Shown here: positions 4,907 to 5,496 of the stretch, in pieces
Layout: the number at the start of each line of letters is the position of its first letter
Position numbering within the stretch: position 1 is the stretch's first letter
Assembly: GCA_014796735.1 (NCBI GenBank)
Contig: JAAVIG010000165.1
Location: 1 to 5,496 of the forward strand
Reading direction: 5' to 3'
DNA length: 5,496 nt
From: Oscillospiraceae bacterium
GTDB taxonomy: Bacteria; Bacillota; Clostridia; Oscillospirales; Ruminococcaceae
Position numbers and translations under genes: made by a program
Notes under the pieces: generated by a model
What the model was told of the DNA's origin: nothing
Databases searched by the model: none
What the model saw: only the letters and a program-made list of their open reading frames with translations

Positions 4907-5258
4907 GGGACCGTAAAGGTTTCGACGGGGGCTGTGAACCTTGCCAAGCATGCAGAGTTCTCCTAAACTCTTTAATAATGGGTAATTTTAAAATTAAACG
5001 CAGATTATAGATCTGAACTTGTAGCTGCCTAACCGCAGCTTCCGTCCTGCCCGAGAGTACTGCGGCTCGGGTTCGGGCGTCGATTAGCAGTGAACGTTAT
5101 CGGTGAGAGCCTTGCAGCCGATAATGAATCAAAGGGCTACCGATTTGTAATCCTGTTTGTCGGAGTGCAAAAAGGGAATTTCAATAGATAAACTAAGCAT
5201 GTAGAAAAGTGAGCGGATCGGCTTTCGGACGCGAGTTCGATTCTCGCCGGTTCCACCA
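4907..5258 (+). ncRNA. ssrA: Transfer-messenger RNA (tmRNA, ssrA)
   Basis: tmRNA rescues stalled ribosomes together with SmpB: it enters as alanyl-tmRNA, adds a short degradation tag to the unfinished protein and frees the mRNA. The tRNA-like part is complete. The acceptor stem is GGGACCG (4907-4913) with CGGTTCC (5248-5254, one G-U pair), then discriminator A and an encoded CCA ending at 5258. The T arm is GCGAG-TTCGATT-CTCGC (5231-5247). The conserved 5' block GGTTTCGACGGGG follows the acceptor strand. The tag frame starts at GCA (5000) and reads ADYRSELVAA, then TAA (5030-5032). Downstream, CCCGAG (5050-5055) pairs with CTCGGG (5066-5071), and its loop CTGCGG (5060-5065) pairs with CCGCAG (5033-5038), a classical tmRNA pseudoknot. 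The length of 352 nt is normal. The choice of resume codon is by comparison with other tags. Confidence 0.95.
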
Positions 5259-5274
5259 TGATTGACTGACAAAA

Positions 5275-5327
5275 AAGATATTATGCCCACAAAAGGCTGT
5301 GCAAAGCCATTTGTGGGCATAAATCTT
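5275..5327. repeat. Long hairpin just downstream of ssrA
   Basis: ATGCCCACAAAAGGCT (5283-5298) pairs with AGCCATTTGTGGGCAT (5305-5320) with one mismatch and a 6-nt loop. The outer AAGAT/ATCTT extends the stem with a one-base bulge. On the plus strand no T-run follows, so it is a poor terminator for ssrA. On the minus strand it is followed by ATATCTTTTTTG and would work better. It may be a processing stop protecting the tmRNA 3' end, or a minus-strand terminator for a gene beyond the right edge. Confidence 0.6.
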
Positions 5328-5431
5328 GTGAAAAACAGGATTGCTGTTCCGTAGATATTTTCGACACGAAAATGGATTCGAACCCTCCCCTACAAAATTT
5401 TTCGGCTCGTTTTTGTATAAAAAGCACAATT

Positions 5432-5481
5432 GCCTGTGAGTGATTTCTCATAAGTGAGAAAATCGTTCACAGGCTTTTTTT
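5432..5481 (+). terminator. Strong intrinsic terminator
   Basis: A long stem (5432-5450 with 5455-5474) starts GCCTGTGA/TCACAGGC and includes two wobble pairs and one bulge. It is closed by a 4-nt loop and followed by TTTTTTTATTTC. It is the best plus-strand terminator after ssrA and probably ends that transcript, about 215 nt past the tmRNA CCA. Confidence 0.85.
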
Positions 5482-5496
5482 ATTTCTCCGCAAATG

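Noticed and set aside
4753..4947. Minus-strand open frames through the ssrA leader
   Set aside because: They lie in the palindrome and enter the tmRNA; no start signals and no family resemblance.
5129..5429. Minus-strand frames antisense to tmRNA with a GENRTRVRKP-like string
   Set aside because: This string comes from translating the reverse complement of the tRNA-like T-arm region, a well-known false protein prediction.

Overview
The window looks like the chromosome of a spore-forming member of the Firmicutes, most likely class Clostridia. The evidence is a clear spoIIID, a Clostridia-like tmRNA gene, GGAGG-type ribosome binding sites, and moderate-GC genes separated by very AT-rich spacers. 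I cannot name a genus from sequence alone.

Layout. Positions 1-590 hold no gene. They contain three long-stemmed hairpins that share a motif, a bidirectional terminator and some weaker palindromes. At 590-780 (minus strand) lies a structured RNA with its own intrinsic terminator; 6S RNA is the best guess but unproven. Positions 837-1169 (minus) encode an unrecognised 110-residue protein with its own promoter. Positions 1280-3880 (minus) encode a complete P-type Ca2+-transporting ATPase. Divergent from it, 4213-4506 (plus) encodes SpoIIID, the mother-cell sporulation regulator. Downstream, 4907-5258 (plus) is ssrA (tmRNA), whose tag reads ADYRSELVAA. The window closes with a strong terminator at 5432-5481.

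The most striking feature is two near-complete palindromes of about 160 bp each. One (4004-4163) sits between a predicted SigE promoter and spoIIID. The other (4743-4901) sits between an excellent SigA promoter and the tmRNA 5' end. Deleting 4743-4906 would leave the tmRNA 5' G exactly 7 nt downstream of the -10 box. This suggests that a foldback (MITE-like) element was inserted at the transcription start and is tolerated because RNase P trims the leader. A smaller inverted repeat (4590-4660) lies after spoIIID.

How the genes fit together. spoIIID and the Ca2+ pump are plausibly linked through sporulation: Ca2+ handling matters in spore formation, and the B. subtilis homologue YloB is reported to be expressed then. 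ssrA is a housekeeping ribosome-rescue gene. The 110-residue gene and the small RNA may be a separate unit at the 3' side of the pump gene.
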